Shown here: positions 49,878-58,656 of the stretch, piece after piece
Numbering within the stretch: the stretch's first letter is position 1
Layout: each line of letters begins with the position of its first letter
Assembly: GCA_030431525.1 (NCBI GenBank)
Contig: JAUIJC010000021.1
Coordinates: 1-64,000, forward strand
Length of the DNA: 64,000 nt
Source of the DNA: Bacteroidia bacterium
GTDB lineage: Bacteria; Bacteroidota; Bacteroidia; Cytophagales; JAAEPT01
Direction: 5' to 3'
Program-made: the position numbers and the translations under genes
Notes under the pieces: model-generated
What the model was told of the DNA's origin: nothing
The model's database searches: none
The model's input: only the letters and a program-made list of their open reading frames with translations

Positions 49878-51978
49878 ACTTCTTGATATCGGTTCCGAGT
49901 CGTTGCAGGTAGGCAATTAAGGCGATGATTTCCGCATCTGCATCGGTTTCAATCTCGTTGTTCCTTAGGTCCTCAGCGATTTCATTGGCCTGACTTACGA
50001 GGTCTGCCATGGCCTCCTTTTCAAAACCTTCTGGATAGGGCACGCCAAGGGTACGCATGGCTGAGATTTTATCCTCCAAAGTGGAGTTGTCAATCTTGTT
50101 TTCAAGCAACCATGGGTATGGAGGCATGATGGAACCTTCGGAAACGTTGGTCGGATCGAGCATATGGAGGTAATGCCACTTGTTCGGGTTTTTGCCACCC
50201 TCACGGTGGAGGTCTGGACCAGTTCGTTTCGATCCCCAAAGGAATGGGTGGTCATAGACGAACTCACCAGCTTTGGAATACTCTCCGTAGCGCATGGTTT
50301 CTGAACGGAACGGTCTAATCATTTGTGAGTGGCAGACGTTACAGCCCTCGCGGATGTAGATGTCTCTTCCTTGAAGTTCCAATGGACGGTAAGGTTTCAC
50401 GCTGGAAATCGTTGGTACATTGGATTTCACCAAGAAGGCCGGAATGAACTCAAAGGCCGTAGCGATAACGACCAACACAGCGGCGAAGACGGTCATCTGA
50501 ATAGGGCGTTTCTCAATCCAGCTGTGCCAGTGTCTTCCTTTGGTATGTGGGTCTGCAGGTTGCAAGGCAGGAGCCTGAGCCTCCTCGTTGGCCACCAAGC
50601 TACCAGACTGGATAGTCTTGATTTGGTTGTAAATCATCAAGATGACACCAGAGAGGTACAAGACACCACCAATTCCGCGCATGGCGTAAAGAGGAATCAA
50701 CTCAACGACAGTCTCCAAGAAGGTTTTGTATTGGAGCTGGCCAGTGGCAGTGAATTCTTTCCACATCAAACCTTGGGTGAAGCCCGCCCAGTACATTGGA
50801 ATGGCATAAACCAAGATGCCCAGCGTGCCCAACCAGAAGTGGATGTTGGCCAATTTCTTCGAGTGAAGCTTCGTATTGAACAGCTTTGGGATCAGCCAGT
50901 AGAGCATACCGAAGGTCATGAAGCCGTTCCAGCCCAAGCCTCCCACGTGTACGTGAGCGATAATCCAGTCCGTGAAGTGGGCGATGCCGTTCACTTCTTT
51001 CAAGGAAAGCATTGGACCCTCAAAAGTGGCCATACCATAGGCCGTCAAAGCCACCACCATGAATTTTAAGGTAGGTTCCTCGCGGACCTTGTCCCATGCT
51101 CCACGAAGCGTCAACAGCCCGTTGATCATACCACCCCATGATGGCGCGATCAGCATGATGGAGAATACCACACCCAGCGACTGTGCCCAGTCAGGCAATG
51201 AGGTGTAAAGCAAATGGTGGGGACCCGCCCAGATATAGATGAAAATCAGTGACCAGAAGTGGATGATGGAAAGGCGATAAGAGTATACCGGACGCTCCAC
51301 TATCTTCGGAACGAAGTAGTACATCAAGCCTAAATATGGCGTGGTCAAGAAGAAGGCTACCGCGTTGTGGCCATACCACCATTGCACCAAGGCATCCTGA
51401 ACACCAGCGTACCATGAGTAACTTTTCATCATGGAAACGGGCAACTCGAAGGAGTTAACAACGTGGAGGATGGCAACCGTGATGAAGGTGGCCAAATAGA
51501 ACCAAATGGCTACGTAGAGGTGACGCTCACGGCGTTTGATGATGGTACCAATCATGTTGATACCGAAAATCACCCAGACCACCGTGATGGCGATGTCAAT
51601 CGGCCATTCCAGCTCGGCATATTCCTTACTGGTAGTGTACCCCATCAAGAGGGAAACAGCGGCGGAAACGATGATGCCCTGCCATAGCCAGAAGTGCAGG
51701 TTACTGAGCAGGTCGCTGAACATCCGCGCCTTACAAAGCCGTTGGAGCGAATAGTAAACAGCGGTGAAAATGCCGTTGCCCACAAAGGCGAAAATCACGG
51801 CATTGGTGTGGAGCGGACGTGTCCGGCCAAAGGTGCCGTACTCGGTCAGGTTCATGGCGGGGTCCACCAATTGGAAGGCAACCAGAATGCCCACCAGCAT
51901 GCCGACAACTCCCCATAGCATGGTCGCGAGGGCGAAGTTTCTGACAATGCGGTTGTCGTAGTGGAAAGTTTCTACCAT
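49876..51978 (-). CDS. ccoNO: cbb3-type cytochrome c oxidase, fused subunits I and II (CcoNO)
   Basis: The 700-residue chain joins the 12-helix haem-copper core CcoN (about 1-460) and the membrane-anchored cytochrome c CcoO (about 490-700), a common fusion in Bacteroidota. In CcoN, haem and copper His ligands appear in RTRPLHTNAV, WWYGHNAVAFFL, WAGPHHLLYTS and WIIAHVHVGGLGWN. In CcoO, one haem c motif is in REGCNVCHSQMI, with ligand methionine likely in EGSIMPPYPWL. The enzyme reduces oxygen with high affinity and pumps protons in the inner membrane. The start at 51978 is secure. The stop lies at the edge of a repeat. Confidence 0.96.
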   Translation of the reverse strand: MVETFHYDNRIVRNFALATMLWGVVGMLVGILVAFQLVDPAMNLTEYGTFGRTRPLHTNAVIFAFVGNGIFTAVYYSLQRLCKARMFSDLLSNLHFWLWQGIIVSAAVSLLMGYTTSKEYAELEWPIDIAITVVWVIFGINMIGTIIKRRERHLYVAIWFYLATFITVAILHVVNSFELPVSMMKSYSWYAGVQDALVQWWYGHNAVAFFLTTPYLGLMYYFVPKIVERPVYSYRLSIIHFWSLIFIYIWAGPHHLLYTSLPDWAQSLGVVFSIMLIAPSWGGMINGLLTLRGAWDKVREEPTLKFMVVALTAYGMATFEGPMLSLKEVNGIAHFTDWIIAHVHVGGLGWNGFMTFGMLYWLIPKLFNTKLHSKKLANIHFWLGTLGILVYAIPMYWAGFTQGLMWKEFTATGQLQYKTFLETVVELIPLYAMRGIGGVLYLSGVILMIYNQIKTIQSGSLVANEEAQAPALQPADPHTKGRHWHSWIEKRPIQMTVFAAVLVVIATAFEFIPAFLVKSNVPTISSVKPYRPLELQGRDIYIREGCNVCHSQMIRPFRSETMRYGEYSKAGEFVYDHPFLWGSKRTGPDLHREGGKNPNKWHYLHMLDPTNVSEGSIMPPYPWLLENKIDNSTLEDKISAMRTLGVPYPEGFEKEAMADLVSQANEIAEDLRNNEIETDADAEIIALIAYLQRLGTDIKK

Positions 51979-52006
51979 AGGTCAGATAGCGGTTAAAACA
52001 AAGAGC

Positions 52007-52186
52007 TTAGGGTTGGTTATTGAGCTTAGTGTCCTTAGGTTTTGGTGGCTCGTCATCGAGGAGAATTCGCACCGAAGGGGTGTAATCGTCATCGTATTGA
52101 CCAGAGCGCACCGACCAGATAAAGGCGCCCAGAAAAATCAGGGCGACCATCAGGCTGATACCGATAAGCAGTAGGATGATGCTCAT
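52007..52186 (-). CDS. ccoS: cbb3 oxidase maturation protein CcoS
   Basis: A short gene of 59 codons from the ATG at 52186 to the TAA at 52007-52009, too short for many gene finders. One membrane helix (IILLLIGISLMVALIFLGAF) is followed by the family signature WSVRSGQYDDDYTPSVRIL, which is characteristic of CcoS/FixS. CcoS is needed to load haem b and copper into the oxidase. Its place between ccoI and ccoNO is the classic one. The gap to ccoI is 95 bases. Confidence 0.92.
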   Translation of the reverse strand: MSIILLLIGISLMVALIFLGAFIWSVRSGQYDDDYTPSVRILLDDEPPKPKDTKLNNQP

Positions 52187-52281
52187 GCGTAGGACTGTTT
52201 GCTTGTGGGCAAAATTATGTTGGGCATATAAGGGGACTTATGAGAAGCCTCAGTTCTGGAGGTGATAAAACTCAGTTTTTC

Positions 52282-54705
52282 TTACCTACGAGCATTACCC
52301 TTTTCAGTTGTGCTCGGTAGCCATTGATTCCCAAGGAGATTCGTGGAGAGCATGGCGAACAAAGCCACGGAAATGGAGCTCAAAGGCATCAAAATCGCGG
52401 ACACCACTGGGGATAAATCACCCCGAACGGCGAAGAAAAGGCCGACCAAGTTGTACAGGAATGACAATCCGAAGCTGACATAAACCAGTTTTACACCCAG
52501 ATGGGAGAATTTCAGGAAGTGCTCCAGTTTTGGCAGTTGGCTGGCCTCCAAGATGGCGTCCGAGGCAGGGGTGAAGTGGGCGACATTGTCCGATACGGCC
52601 ACGCCAACATTACTTTCCTTTAATGCGCCGGCATCGTTCAGTCCGTCACCCAGCATCATCGTGGCTTCGCCGGAGGCCTTCTTTTCCCTGATTTTTTGAA
52701 GCTTGTCGTGCGGACTTTGACTGAAATGCAGGTCGGCTTGTTGCCCCATCAGGGCTTCCAGACGTGGCTTTTCGGCATCGCCGTCACCAGATAAAAGGGA
52801 AAGGGTATAGGAATGCCCGAGCTGTTCCAAGGCTTCAGAAATGCCTTGGCGGTAGTGGTTGCTCACCGTAAAATGCCCACGGTAAATACCGTTGATGGCT
52901 AAGTGCACCGTGGTTTCATTCGTGTGACTTTTTAGGCCTTTATCCACAAAAGAGGCCTTTCCGATTCTCAGGTTTTGGCCATCGACCAAGCCTTCAATAC
53001 CCTTGCCTGTCAGCTCTTGGAAGTTATCCACAGGAATGATTTTCCCGTCCACGGAAAGCTGTTCGCTCACCAATCGGCTCAGAGGGTGCCCCGACTGCTC
53101 CAACAGGGATTTTACCAGCAGTTTTTCTTCTTCGGAAAGGGCTTCACCTTCAAAGTGAACACTGGCTTTTTGGGCATTGGTCAGGGTGCCCGTTTTGTCA
53201 AAAACGATGGAGGAGATACGGCTCAGCTGTTCGATGACGCCGATGTCTTTCAAGTAGAACTTATGCTTGCCGAAAATCCGCAGAATGTTCCCCATGGTGA
53301 AGGGAATGGCCAAGGCCAAGGCGCATGGGCAGGCAATAATCAGCACCGAGGTGAAGGCGTGGAGACCCACCTCAGTTTTTCCCTGATACGTCCAATAACC
53401 AAAGGCGCTGATGGCGATGGCGATGACCACCAAGGTGAACCATTTGCTCACGGCGTTGCTGATGCGGTCCAAGCCATTTTCCCGTTCCTTGTCAAAGGCT
53501 TGGTCGTTCCAAAGGCTGGTCAGGTAGCTCTGCGAAGGCGGTTTTTGGATTTCAATCTCGATGGCGCCACCGTGCTGACGGCCACCGGCATACAGCAATT
53601 CCCCCAGTTCCTTGTGGACAGGGTCCGATTCTCCCGTCACAAAACTGTAGTCGATATCCGCCTGACCTTTAATAAGGAGTGCATCGGCGGGAATCAGCTC
53701 GCTGTTGCGCACCAACACGCGTTGGCCGACCTCCAGTTTGGCCAAGGGAATGCTCTGTGCCTTGCCGTTGGAAACGGTGGTGACCGAAAGCGGGAAATAC
53801 GCCTTGTAATCACGTTCGAAAGAAAGGCGGTGGAAAGTCTTTCGCTGGAAGATTTTTCCCAAAAGGAGAAAGAATATCAGTCCGGCCAAGGAGTCGAGAT
53901 AGCCGGCGCCCGTGCCTGTTAGAATCTCGTAAGTACTGACGGTAAACAGGCAAATAATGCCCAAGGAGATGGGCACGTCGATGTTGATGCCTCGGTTTTT
54001 TAGGGCGATAAAGGCCGACCGCAGGTAATCGATGCCCCCATAAAACAGGATGGGCAGGGAAAGCGCCAAGCTGAGGTAGCCAAAGGTGCCCGACAGTGTG
54101 CCCTCGATGGAAAAGCCCTTGGACACATATTCGGGGAAGCTCAGCAACATGATGTTGCCAAAGCAGAAGAAGGTCAGGCCCAATCGGAACCATTCCTTTT
54201 TCTCGATGCCGTGTTCGCGTGGCTTTTCGTCGCCGTCCGACAGACTGATGCTCGGTTCATAGCCCAAGGAGGCCAGCAGGCGGATTACCTCGGAGAGTTT
54301 CCGTTCGTTGGGATTATAGGAAATGGTCAGCTCCTTTTTCAAAAAGTTGACCCGCGAGGAGCTGATGTGCTCGTCCAATCGGTCGAGCTTTTCCAAGAGC
54401 CAGATGCAGGAGTGGCAGTGGATTTGGGGAATTTTCAGCGTCAGGCGCGCCGTGTTGCCCTCGCAGAAGTCCAACAGCTTTTGGCTGACGGTCTCATCGT
54501 CCAAATAGTCGAAGGCCGAACCCTCCTTGGCGTCCTTTAAGGAAAGGCGCGGATTCTCCTTCAACGAATAAAAACCGTCAAGCTCATTTTCCTTCAAAAG
54601 GCTGTACACCAATTGACAGCCGTTGCAACAGAAGTCCTTGGCCTCATACACCACGGCCTCCGAACCGCACTCGTCTCCGCAGTGGTAGCAGTTGCTCTTT
54701 CCCAT
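52282..54705 (-). CDS. ccoI: Copper-transporting P-type ATPase of the cbb3 cluster
   Basis: This P1B-type ATPase moves copper to the oxidase. The protein has 807 residues from the ATG at 54705 (an upstream TTG at 54747 is rejected). The N terminus has a zinc-like Cys cluster, CYHCGDECG and FCCNGCQLVY, usual for CcoI, followed by an HMA domain with a modified metal motif HCHSCIW. Eight membrane helices, the ion-path motif IIACPCALALAIP, the phosphorylation site SSIVFDKTGTLTN, and the ATP-binding LSGDGDAEK plus MLGDGLNDAGAL are complete. It heads the cluster. No FNR-type box is evident in the short region upstream, which holds a REP end. Confidence 0.94.
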   Translation of the reverse strand: MGKSNCYHCGDECGSEAVVYEAKDFCCNGCQLVYSLLKENELDGFYSLKENPRLSLKDAKEGSAFDYLDDETVSQKLLDFCEGNTARLTLKIPQIHCHSCIWLLEKLDRLDEHISSSRVNFLKKELTISYNPNERKLSEVIRLLASLGYEPSISLSDGDEKPREHGIEKKEWFRLGLTFFCFGNIMLLSFPEYVSKGFSIEGTLSGTFGYLSLALSLPILFYGGIDYLRSAFIALKNRGINIDVPISLGIICLFTVSTYEILTGTGAGYLDSLAGLIFFLLLGKIFQRKTFHRLSFERDYKAYFPLSVTTVSNGKAQSIPLAKLEVGQRVLVRNSELIPADALLIKGQADIDYSFVTGESDPVHKELGELLYAGGRQHGGAIEIEIQKPPSQSYLTSLWNDQAFDKERENGLDRISNAVSKWFTLVVIAIAISAFGYWTYQGKTEVGLHAFTSVLIIACPCALALAIPFTMGNILRIFGKHKFYLKDIGVIEQLSRISSIVFDKTGTLTNAQKASVHFEGEALSEEEKLLVKSLLEQSGHPLSRLVSEQLSVDGKIIPVDNFQELTGKGIEGLVDGQNLRIGKASFVDKGLKSHTNETTVHLAINGIYRGHFTVSNHYRQGISEALEQLGHSYTLSLLSGDGDAEKPRLEALMGQQADLHFSQSPHDKLQKIREKKASGEATMMLGDGLNDAGALKESNVGVAVSDNVAHFTPASDAILEASQLPKLEHFLKFSHLGVKLVYVSFGLSFLYNLVGLFFAVRGDLSPVVSAILMPLSSISVALFAMLSTNLLGNQWLPSTTEKGNARR

Positions 54706-54813
54706 ACTCTGCAAGTACGGGAGAAGCTTTAGCTGGGGTGCTGACAAAAGTCAGGGTTGGGGCGGGGGTTTGTCATTGGGGGAGGTTGAAAAATGGTGAT
54801 TGGGTTGGGTGGT

Positions 54814-54880
54814 TGGCAAGTCAGGAGAATTGAATGTAGTGGGCACGAGAGCGCTACGCTGAACTCTCGTGCCAGAGAAG
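54814..54880 (-). repeat. REP-like element, solo right-type end (copy A1)
   Basis: It contains TTGGCAAGTCAGGAGAATTG, then the hairpin GGCACGAGAG-cgctacgctga-ACTCTCGTGCC at 54842-54873. It is close to the right end of the deleted element at 57423-57482, including the trailing AGAGAAG. It lies between the ccoI start and the 3' end of the propeller gene. Confidence 0.85.
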
Positions 54881-54885
54881 AAGGA

Positions 54886-57120
54886 TTAATTGATTATAAC
54901 TTTGGTTACATAAGTTTGACTGTTGTCAGTGAAACGAATATAGAAAAGCCCTTTTTTGGTGTTAAAATCATACTTGAAATATTCGCCTTTATTCTTTTCG
55001 TCATTGAAAATTATGATGCCATTAGTATTCAAAATCTCAATATTTGTTCTTTTGCTTATATAAACATTTACCAATCCATTTGATGGGTTTGGATAAACAA
55101 CATATTCATCTTGTTTAGGGAAGTGCTTTTCAAAGCCTAAAATATCAGAGTTTTCAGATGAAATGATTTCGAATAGCCCGTTGCCTTTTGTTCCAACAAA
55201 AATATTTCCGTTATCGCTAAATGCAATTGAGCTTGTGAATGAAAGTGATGCGTTAGTTAGGTGATAACTCCATTCTTCGCCATCAAATGATGATATTTTC
55301 ATGCTTGAACCAACCCATAGTGTGTTGTCATTGTCAACATGTAATGTCCTAACCCAACCTGGTAGTCCAGCTTTTGAGTCGGAGTATTCCATCCATTTAG
55401 TGCCGTCAAAACGTAGTAATCGATAGTTTGTGCCAACCCAAATATCTTTATTCTTATCAATAGCTAAAGCATATATGCTCTCACATGTAGTACAAGATGT
55501 GCCAGAAATAGTATAGTGGGTCCAAGTATTGCCATTAAATTTTGACAAGTATGTTTTGTATCCAATCCAAACAATTCCATTTTCATCCAAAGTCATTGTT
55601 TTGGAGTTGTTGTCAATTAATCCTGAGTTAGTCTCGTTATAGGTGGTCCAGTTTGTTCCGTCAAACTTCACTAATCCTTTGTCTGTCAGACACCATAGGA
55701 TGCCATTATTGTCAATAGATAATTTTCTAATTTGGTTAGAAGGTAGATCAGTATTATTTATGTTGAATGTCTCCCAATTATCTCCGTTATATTTACCAAT
55801 TCCGTGGTCTGTTCCGACCCATATATTTCCTAAGCTATCTTTTGTTATAGTGTTTATAACGTTGGATGGGATGTTTGATTGAGAGGCTTTATGGATAAAC
55901 CATTTTTTCCCATCATATATAGCTGCACCACGACCTCCAGTTCCAACCCATATATTTCCATTGTTGTCCTTGATTAAATCTGTAACTCCACCTGATGGTA
56001 GGCCGACATTGAACTTATCATTGTAATTATTGTCTGAGTAAAATTTCCAATAATTACCATCGAATTCAGTCAACTGGGCTGAGGACATAGACCAAACATT
56101 ACCATTTGTATCGATGGAAATATATTCAACTTTATAATCAGGTATGGGAGATACTGAAGATGTGAAGTCAGTGAATTCTTCATTGTTAAATCTAACCAAC
56201 CCAGAATCAAGACCAAGCCAAATATTTCCCTCATTATCCCCCTTTAAAGAGTGGATGTAAATACGCCTCCATTCCGAATGAAGTACACCAAATCGCTTCC
56301 AAGATACCCCGTCAAATTTATTGAGACCATATCTAGTACCAGCCCAGACATTGTCGTTACTGTCAATCCATAAACTTGTAACAGTTCCTGACGATAATTC
56401 TGAATAACCTCTAAAATTTACCCAGTTTACACCATCATATCTACAAACTCCATCACCCTCAAATCCAAGCCAAATATTTCCTTTTGAATCTACTTCAATA
56501 GAGGTAATGTTATCTCTGCTTGGTATGTCAGAGTTTTCTGTATTGAATACTTCCCAAGTAACTCCATCATACTTGACAAGACCAAAATAGCCAGTACCCC
56601 AAAAAATTCCATTATCATCAAAAATAATGTTATCGTAGGAGTTATGTGAAATGCCTGAAATGTTTACATCGTAAACAGTCCATTTTTCATTCCTATCAAA
56701 CTTAACTAAAGCTCCTTGTGTTCCTAGCCAAATATTTCCCTCCTTATCTTCAGAAATACAATAAATTCGATTAGATGGTATGCCTGAGTTTTCAACATTA
56801 TAAAAATCCCACTTCCACCCATCATAATGAGCTAATCCATTGTTTTGAGTTCCTACCCATTTAGTCCCATCTTTAGCCAGATAGAAAACATCGAGTACGT
56901 AAGATCTCTGTGGAAAACTCACAGCATTCATTTTAATGATTCTATTGTCATCACATCTGGTGAGTCCGTTTCCTTCCCACCATTGAGAATCTTCTTCACA
57001 ATAAGTTGTATAGCTGTGATATTCATATGTGTTTCCTGAATGTCTTTTCCATTCTAATTTTTGAGAAAAAACATTTGTTATAAAAGCAAAATAAATTAGT
57101 ATCACTAATGATTTTTTCAT
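54886..57120 (-). CDS. Exported Reg_prop propeller protein with T9SS sorting domain
   Basis: The protein has 744 residues from the ATG at 57120. The signal peptide (SLVILIYFAFITNVFS) is followed by at least 14 units of about 40-45 residues with the pattern W[VL]GTxxGLxxFDGxxW (for example GTDHGIGKYNGDNW, CLTDKGLVKFDGTNW, VGTNYRLLRFDGTKW). Fourteen units suit two seven-bladed propellers, as in the sensor part of hybrid two-component regulators. Here, however, no membrane helix, kinase or DNA-binding domain follows; the chain ends in a type A sorting domain from YVVYPNPSNGLVNV to KVIIN. So it is likely a surface protein. The gene is notably AT-rich and bracketed by REP ends. Confidence 0.88.
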   Translation of the reverse strand: MKKSLVILIYFAFITNVFSQKLEWKRHSGNTYEYHSYTTYCEEDSQWWEGNGLTRCDDNRIIKMNAVSFPQRSYVLDVFYLAKDGTKWVGTQNNGLAHYDGWKWDFYNVENSGIPSNRIYCISEDKEGNIWLGTQGALVKFDRNEKWTVYDVNISGISHNSYDNIIFDDNGIFWGTGYFGLVKYDGVTWEVFNTENSDIPSRDNITSIEVDSKGNIWLGFEGDGVCRYDGVNWVNFRGYSELSSGTVTSLWIDSNDNVWAGTRYGLNKFDGVSWKRFGVLHSEWRRIYIHSLKGDNEGNIWLGLDSGLVRFNNEEFTDFTSSVSPIPDYKVEYISIDTNGNVWSMSSAQLTEFDGNYWKFYSDNNYNDKFNVGLPSGGVTDLIKDNNGNIWVGTGGRGAAIYDGKKWFIHKASQSNIPSNVINTITKDSLGNIWVGTDHGIGKYNGDNWETFNINNTDLPSNQIRKLSIDNNGILWCLTDKGLVKFDGTNWTTYNETNSGLIDNNSKTMTLDENGIVWIGYKTYLSKFNGNTWTHYTISGTSCTTCESIYALAIDKNKDIWVGTNYRLLRFDGTKWMEYSDSKAGLPGWVRTLHVDNDNTLWVGSSMKISSFDGEEWSYHLTNASLSFTSSIAFSDNGNIFVGTKGNGLFEIISSENSDILGFEKHFPKQDEYVVYPNPSNGLVNVYISKRTNIEILNTNGIIIFNDEKNKGEYFKYDFNTKKGLFYIRFTDNSQTYVTKVIIN

Positions 57121-57228
57121 TTCCAATTAGTTTTAGGATTGGTGATTATTTCAAATTTTTCAGTGGGATGAAATGAATCAGATATGCAATATAGTTACAA
57201 GGATTGTTTTTTTGATGTACCACCCGAG

Positions 57229-57482
57229 CTGGTTCGAGAGTTCAGCGAAGCGCTCTCGGACCTACAACCGCTCAAGTCTCCCGACTTGAATCCAATAATC
57301 ATCCACAACCTAACATTCAGACCTTTGTCCTTCCAAGGGCACAAGGACTTTTCTTTGAATGGGCTGGAGAAACAAATGTTTAGGGATTGGGAGAAGGTGG
57401 CGTTTTTTGTTTGGGTGATTGGCAAGTCAGGAGACTTGAATGTAGTAGGCACGTGAGTGCTATGCTGAACTCTCGCGCCAGA
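57229..57482. mobile_element. Internally deleted derivative of the RAYT element (MITE-like)
   Basis: The left end at 57229-57297 is identical for about 69 bases to that of the full element at 57902. The next part (CTTCCAAGGGCACAA, then TTTTCTTTGAATG) matches the leader and first 13 or so codons of the RAYT gene with decay. The sequence then jumps to the right end at 57423-57481 (GGCAAGTCAGGAGACTTGAA, CTGAACTCTCGCGCC). About 500 bases of the transposase gene are missing. This 254-base form could be moved by a RAYT in trans. The open frame over 57184-57456 is not a gene. Confidence 0.85.
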
Positions 57483-57506
57483 GAAGAGTCCTGCTTTGGA
57501 ATACAA

Positions 57507-57875
57507 CTACTCTTGTTTCAATACGACATCCACTTTATCTACTCCTTTTACTTTCTTCAAGCGATATCCTGTTTTATTGAGAGATAACTTGAAGCGAGGA
57601 GGAATTAGAACATATCCTATAAGTCCTGATTCTAGTTTGTAATGCCCGTTGGAATCTAAATAAAAAATATGTGGGGAGACTTCATTTGTGCTATCATCAA
57701 TAACTGCAGGAACTCCCATTCTATTACAATTTCTACAGTCAATTCTTACTCCTTGCAAAGGAGTTCCATCCTCATCGTAGATAGAACCGCTTATTGTTCT
57801 ATACCCTTCACATGAAAAAAGAGAAAAAATCAAACCTAGAATACTAAGCCATTTCAACTTATCAAGTACACCCAT
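57507..57875 (-). CDS. Small lipoprotein with carboxypeptidase-regulatory-like domain
   Basis: The protein has 122 residues. The signal peptide ends at the lipobox LFSC (Cys near residue 22). The mature part is one beta-sandwich module of the carboxypeptidase regulatory type: YRTISGSIYDEDGTPLQGVRIDC, then GHYKLESG and PRFKLSLNKTGYRLKK. A Cys pair DCRNCNRMG is unusual in this fold. It lies alone on the minus strand between the deleted and full RAYT elements, with only 24 and 26 bases to them, and is AT-rich like its neighbours. Function unknown. Confidence 0.75.
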   Translation of the reverse strand: MGVLDKLKWLSILGLIFSLFSCEGYRTISGSIYDEDGTPLQGVRIDCRNCNRMGVPAVIDDSTNEVSPHIFYLDSNGHYKLESGLIGYVLIPPRFKLSLNKTGYRLKKVKGVDKVDVVLKQE

Positions 57876-57901
57876 ATCCTGAATTATTAATCTGAAAGAT
57901 A

Positions 57902-58656
57902 CTGGTTCGAGAGTTCAGCGAAGCGCTCTCGGACCTACAACCGCTCAAGTCTCCCGACTTGAATCCAATATCGCCCACAACCTAATACTCATAGCTTCGT
58001 TCTTCCAAGGGCACAACAATTTTTCTTTGAATGAGCCGGAAGTACAAGATTAGGGATTCTAAGGAGGTGTATTTTGTCACCTTTGCCACTGTGAATTGGG
58101 TTGATGTCTTCACACGCCCTCTCTACAAAGATATTTTTATTGAAAGTCTGAGGTTCTGCATCCAAAACAAAGGCTTGGTGGTTTATGGTTATGTGCTGAT
58201 GACAAACCATGTGCATCTAATAATTGCCAGTGAGGGCGATGAATTGGAACACATTATCCGAGACTTGAAAAAGTTTACATCCCGAAAAATCATTCATGCC
58301 ATTGAGCAGAATATCCAAGAGAGTAGAAGGGAGTGGCTATTGTGGATGTTTCGATTGGCTGGAAAACGAAACCCCAATAACACGATTCATCAGTTTTGGA
58401 GGCAGGATAATAAGCCAATCAGCTTAGGCACTGGTGCAATGGTGTTACAGAAACTGGAGTATATCCATCAAAATCCAGTTGTTCAAGGTATTGTTGGCTC
58501 TGCTGAAGATTATGTTTATAGCAGTGCTTGAAACTATGCGGGGGTTAATAATGACTTAGTGCTTGGTGAGGTGGAGTTTGTTTTTTGATGGTTTGGCAAG
58601 TCTGGAGACTTGAGCTGTTATAGGTCCGAGAGCGCTTCGCTGAACTCTCGAACCAG
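57902..58656. mobile_element. Full RAYT transposable element with inverted REP-like ends
   Basis: The 755-base unit has terminal inverted repeats of about 60 bases (57902-57961 and 58597-58656). Each end holds two hairpins: GGTTCGAGAG...CTCTCGGACC-like with loop TTCAGCGAAG, and CAAGTC-tccc-GACTTG. The ends differ by only a few bases from each other. Inside is one RAYT gene, 58031-58531. No direct target repeats are visible at the borders, as expected for single-strand HUH/Y1 transposition. The element and its close copies within 4.3 kb point to recent activity. Confidence 0.85.
58031..58531 (+). CDS. REP-associated tyrosine transposase (RAYT, Y1 family), C terminus cut by a stop codon
   Basis: RAYT proteins are related to the IS200/IS605 Y1 transposases and act on single-stranded hairpins. 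The protein has 166 residues: SRKYKIRDSKEVYFVTFATVN at the start (20-residue core strand), the metal motif TNHVHLII, LKKFTSRKI, FWRQDNKP, and the catalytic Tyr likely in LEYIHQNPV. The frame ends at a TGA (58529-58531) after DYVYSSA. In the same frame, NYAGVNNDLVLGEVEF follows up to the next TGA at 58586-58588, as in intact relatives, so a CGA to TGA change has probably removed about 19 residues. The protein may be weakened or inactive. Confidence 0.9.
   Translation: MSRKYKIRDSKEVYFVTFATVNWVDVFTRPLYKDIFIESLRFCIQNKGLVVYGYVLMTNHVHLIIASEGDELEHIIRDLKKFTSRKIIHAIEQNIQESRREWLLWMFRLAGKRNPNNTIHQFWRQDNKPISLGTGAMVLQKLEYIHQNPVVQGIVGSAEDYVYSSA

Noticed and set aside
52975-53922. 315-codon open frame on the plus strand over ccoI
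   Set aside because: It is antisense to the P-type ATPase gene, whose motifs are complete.
54706-54813. FNR/CRP-type box upstream of ccoI
   Set aside because: No TTGAT-N4-ATCAA-like sequence could be found in this short stretch.
57184-57456. 90-codon open frame on the plus strand
   Set aside because: It reads through the deleted RAYT element and its left end; the product is translated repeat.
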